Part shown: one piece after another, positions 62,908 to 64,000 of the stretch
How the letters are laid out: every line of letters begins with the position of its first letter
Position numbering within the stretch: position 1 is the stretch's first letter
Assembly: GCA_903840435.1 (NCBI GenBank)
Contig: CAIMFV010000047.1
Span: 124,001-188,000 of the forward strand
Direction of reading: 5' to 3'
From: an uncultured Caulobacterales bacterium
Lineage (GTDB): Bacteria > Pseudomonadota > Alphaproteobacteria > Caulobacterales > Caulobacteraceae
DNA length: 64,000 nucleotides
The notes under the pieces: generated by a model
The model's database searches: none
The model's input: only the letters and a program-made list of their open reading frames with translations
Told to the model about the DNA's origin: nothing
Program-made: the position numbers and the translations under genes

Positions 62908-63019
62908 TATGGAGCGCCTACGGATAGGACGGTCGGAAGACTTGGGCGACGTCTCGTCCCTCCGGCTTTACGGAACCTCCGGCGACCCAAACCAACACCC
63001 TTCGTGACGGCATGGCGTG

Positions 63020-64000
63020 ATGAGAGACTTCAAAGGAATGAAACGGCAACGCGGTCGCAATCGCGGCGGCGGCAATGGGGGCAAGCCGAGCCAGAACGTC
63101 AACCGCGCCTTCGACTCGAATGGGCCGGATAATGTCAAGATCCGGGGCCACGCCCAGCACGTCTATGACAAGTATTGTCAATTGGCCCGCGATGCGGCGT
63201 CAGCCGGCGATCGGGTTCTGGCGGAAAACTACCTCCAGCACGCCGAGCACTATTTCCGCGTCCTGCGGGTCTTGCAGCCGACTCGTCCGCCTTCGGAGAT
63301 TACCGGACGCGACGTGTTTGCCTCGGGCTTCGATATCGATGTGGACGAAGACGGCGACGGCGAGGGCCAGGACGGTCAAGAGGGTGAGGCCGATCAAGAC
63401 TTTCAACCCCGCGATACGGGCTATCGCGACGAAGGCCGCAGAGACAATGGCGGCCGCGAGTATCAACCCCGCGAAAATCAATCCCGTGACAATCAGGGGC
63501 GCGATTATCAGCCCCGTGACTATCAAGCGCGGGATAATCAGCAGCGTGATGGGCAACCTCGCGACGGGCAATCGCAACGCGACGGGCAACCGCGTGATGG
63601 ACAACAGCGCGACCGCTATGACGGGCGCGAGCGCAATGGCCGGGATCGTTATGAGGGCCGCAACCGCGACGATAGAAATCGGGACACGGCCAATCGCGAC
63701 GACCGCCCAAGAGACTCCGTTCAACGCGAGGCGGGCAGCCAAAACCGTGATGAGCGGCCCAGAGATGATAGGCCCAGAGATGAGAGGCCCAGAGACGAAA
63801 GACCCAGAGACGAAAGACCCAGGGAAGATAGGCCGCGCCGGGAGGATCGCTATCGGGATCGCGACGAGCGCCGCTATGCCGAACCGCGCGCCGACCGTGC
63901 CGATCCTTTGGCAGTGGTCGAGCCGCAGGCAACACCCCTAACCTCGGGAAATTCTGCTCAAGGCCCATCACCCCAGCCATCGACGCCGCTTGGCTTGACG
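63020..64000 (+). CDS. DUF4167 protein with disordered Arg/Asp repeats (3' truncated)
   Basis: The frame has no stop before the window end, so 327 codons are visible and the C terminus is missing. Residues ~7-85 are the DUF4167 domain: KRQRGRNRGGG, RAFDSNGPDNVKIRG, YDKYCQLARDAASAGDRV and ENYLQHAEHYFRVL. It is followed by an acidic spacer and a long charged disordered stretch with repeats such as RDGQ, RDxQPRD and RPRDE. DUF4167 proteins are common in alphaproteobacteria and the Arg-rich opening suggests RNA binding; function unknown. It follows prmC in the same direction. Start chosen at ATG 63020 (MRDFKGMKRQ); ATG 63038 is also possible. Confidence 0.85.
   Translation, partial: MRDFKGMKRQRGRNRGGGNGGKPSQNVNRAFDSNGPDNVKIRGHAQHVYDKYCQLARDAASAGDRVLAENYLQHAEHYFRVLRVLQPTRPPSEITGRDVFASGFDIDVDEDGDGEGQDGQEGEADQDFQPRDTGYRDEGRRDNGGREYQPRENQSRDNQGRDYQPRDYQARDNQQRDGQPRDGQSQRDGQPRDGQQRDRYDGRERNGRDRYEGRNRDDRNRDTANRDDRPRDSVQREAGSQNRDERPRDDRPRDERPRDERPRDERPREDRPRREDRYRDRDERRYAEPRADRADPLAVVEPQATPLTSGNSAQGPSPQPSTPLGLT
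63480..63840 (+). repeat. Coding tandem repeats of the DUF4167 protein
   Basis: Short degenerate repeats of about 12-24 bases encode RD-rich units: RDNQ/RDYQ/RDGQ around 63480-63610, and 15-base RPRDE/D units around 63755-63830 (GAGGCCCAGAGAC type). They are in frame and probably vary in number by slippage. Confidence 0.75.

Noticed and set aside
63075..63941. Met/Ala/Thr-rich 288-codon frame and its antisense hydrophobic frame
   Set aside because: Both are out-of-phase readings of the RD-rich repeats of the DUF4167 gene, which is open in another frame through the window end.

Overview
The window is GC-rich, densely coded chromosomal DNA from an alphaproteobacterium, most likely in or near the Caulobacterales. 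This rests on gene orders typical of that group: hemW-rdgB beside rph/hrcA-grpE, trpF-trpB-trpA-accD, rnd-lptC-lptA-lptB-rpoN, yggT-yggU-ubiE-ubiB and prmC followed by a DUF4167 gene. Starts are often GTG or TTG, and palindromic intergenic repeats of alphaproteobacterial type occur. No rRNA, CRISPR array, prophage or insertion sequence was seen. One tRNA (Ala, anticodon CGC) is present.

Layout. 1-6.6 kb: end of an MFS transporter, suhB, a tandem array of long inverted repeats, a HIT protein, a MaoC-type dehydratase divergent from mdh, hslO and a PH-domain membrane protein. 6.6-15.3 kb: an RNA-metabolism run on the minus strand (rph-rbfA-truB-rpsO-pnp), divergent from the heat-shock pair hrcA-grpE, then hemW-rdgB. 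15.4-20.4 kb: DUF2975/HTH module, exported proteins, a pterin dehydratase, an SDR enzyme, a PseC-like aminotransferase and a possible small RNA. 20.5-27.2 kb: a soluble MCP-like sensor, an adenylyltransferase that matches only the C-terminal half of GlnE, ahcY with a probable ArsR/SahR-type operator, def and rmuC. 27.2-34 kb: two overlapping genes for exported proteins (one a DUF3857/transglutaminase/TPR protein), purH and rimO.

34.0-37.4 kb is the clearest accessory region. It is AT-richer than its surroundings and encodes a protein with a pesticin-type muramidase domain. The next gene, starting at the very next base, encodes a small exported protein. Further on are a second copy of the effector's 5' cassette on a different short tail, two more exported or membrane-anchored small proteins, and gene scraps. 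I read it as an antibacterial effector/immunity locus with a silent or orphan cassette; this is inference, and no delivery apparatus is visible.

37.4-51.2 kb: iron alcohol dehydrogenase, a CelD/HfsK-like acyltransferase, an FKBP lipoprotein, ccmC-ccmD-ccmG, a hemerythrin protein, trpFBA-accD (AccD lacks its zinc ribbon), then rpoN-lptB-lptA-lptC-rnd on the minus strand. 51.3-64 kb: glycosyltransferase, a sugar dehydrogenase, a lipoprotein, an unrecognised 377-residue protein, tRNA-Ala, yggT-yggU-ubiE-ubiB, an acyl-CoA dehydrogenase, a MOSC protein, prmC and a DUF4167 protein cut by the window end.

Most of the window is core metabolism: translation and RNA turnover, LPS transport, tryptophan and purine synthesis, cytochrome c maturation, quinone synthesis and the methyl cycle. 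The main points of novelty are the 34-37 kb island, the half-size GlnE, the inverted-repeat array and two candidate structured RNAs.
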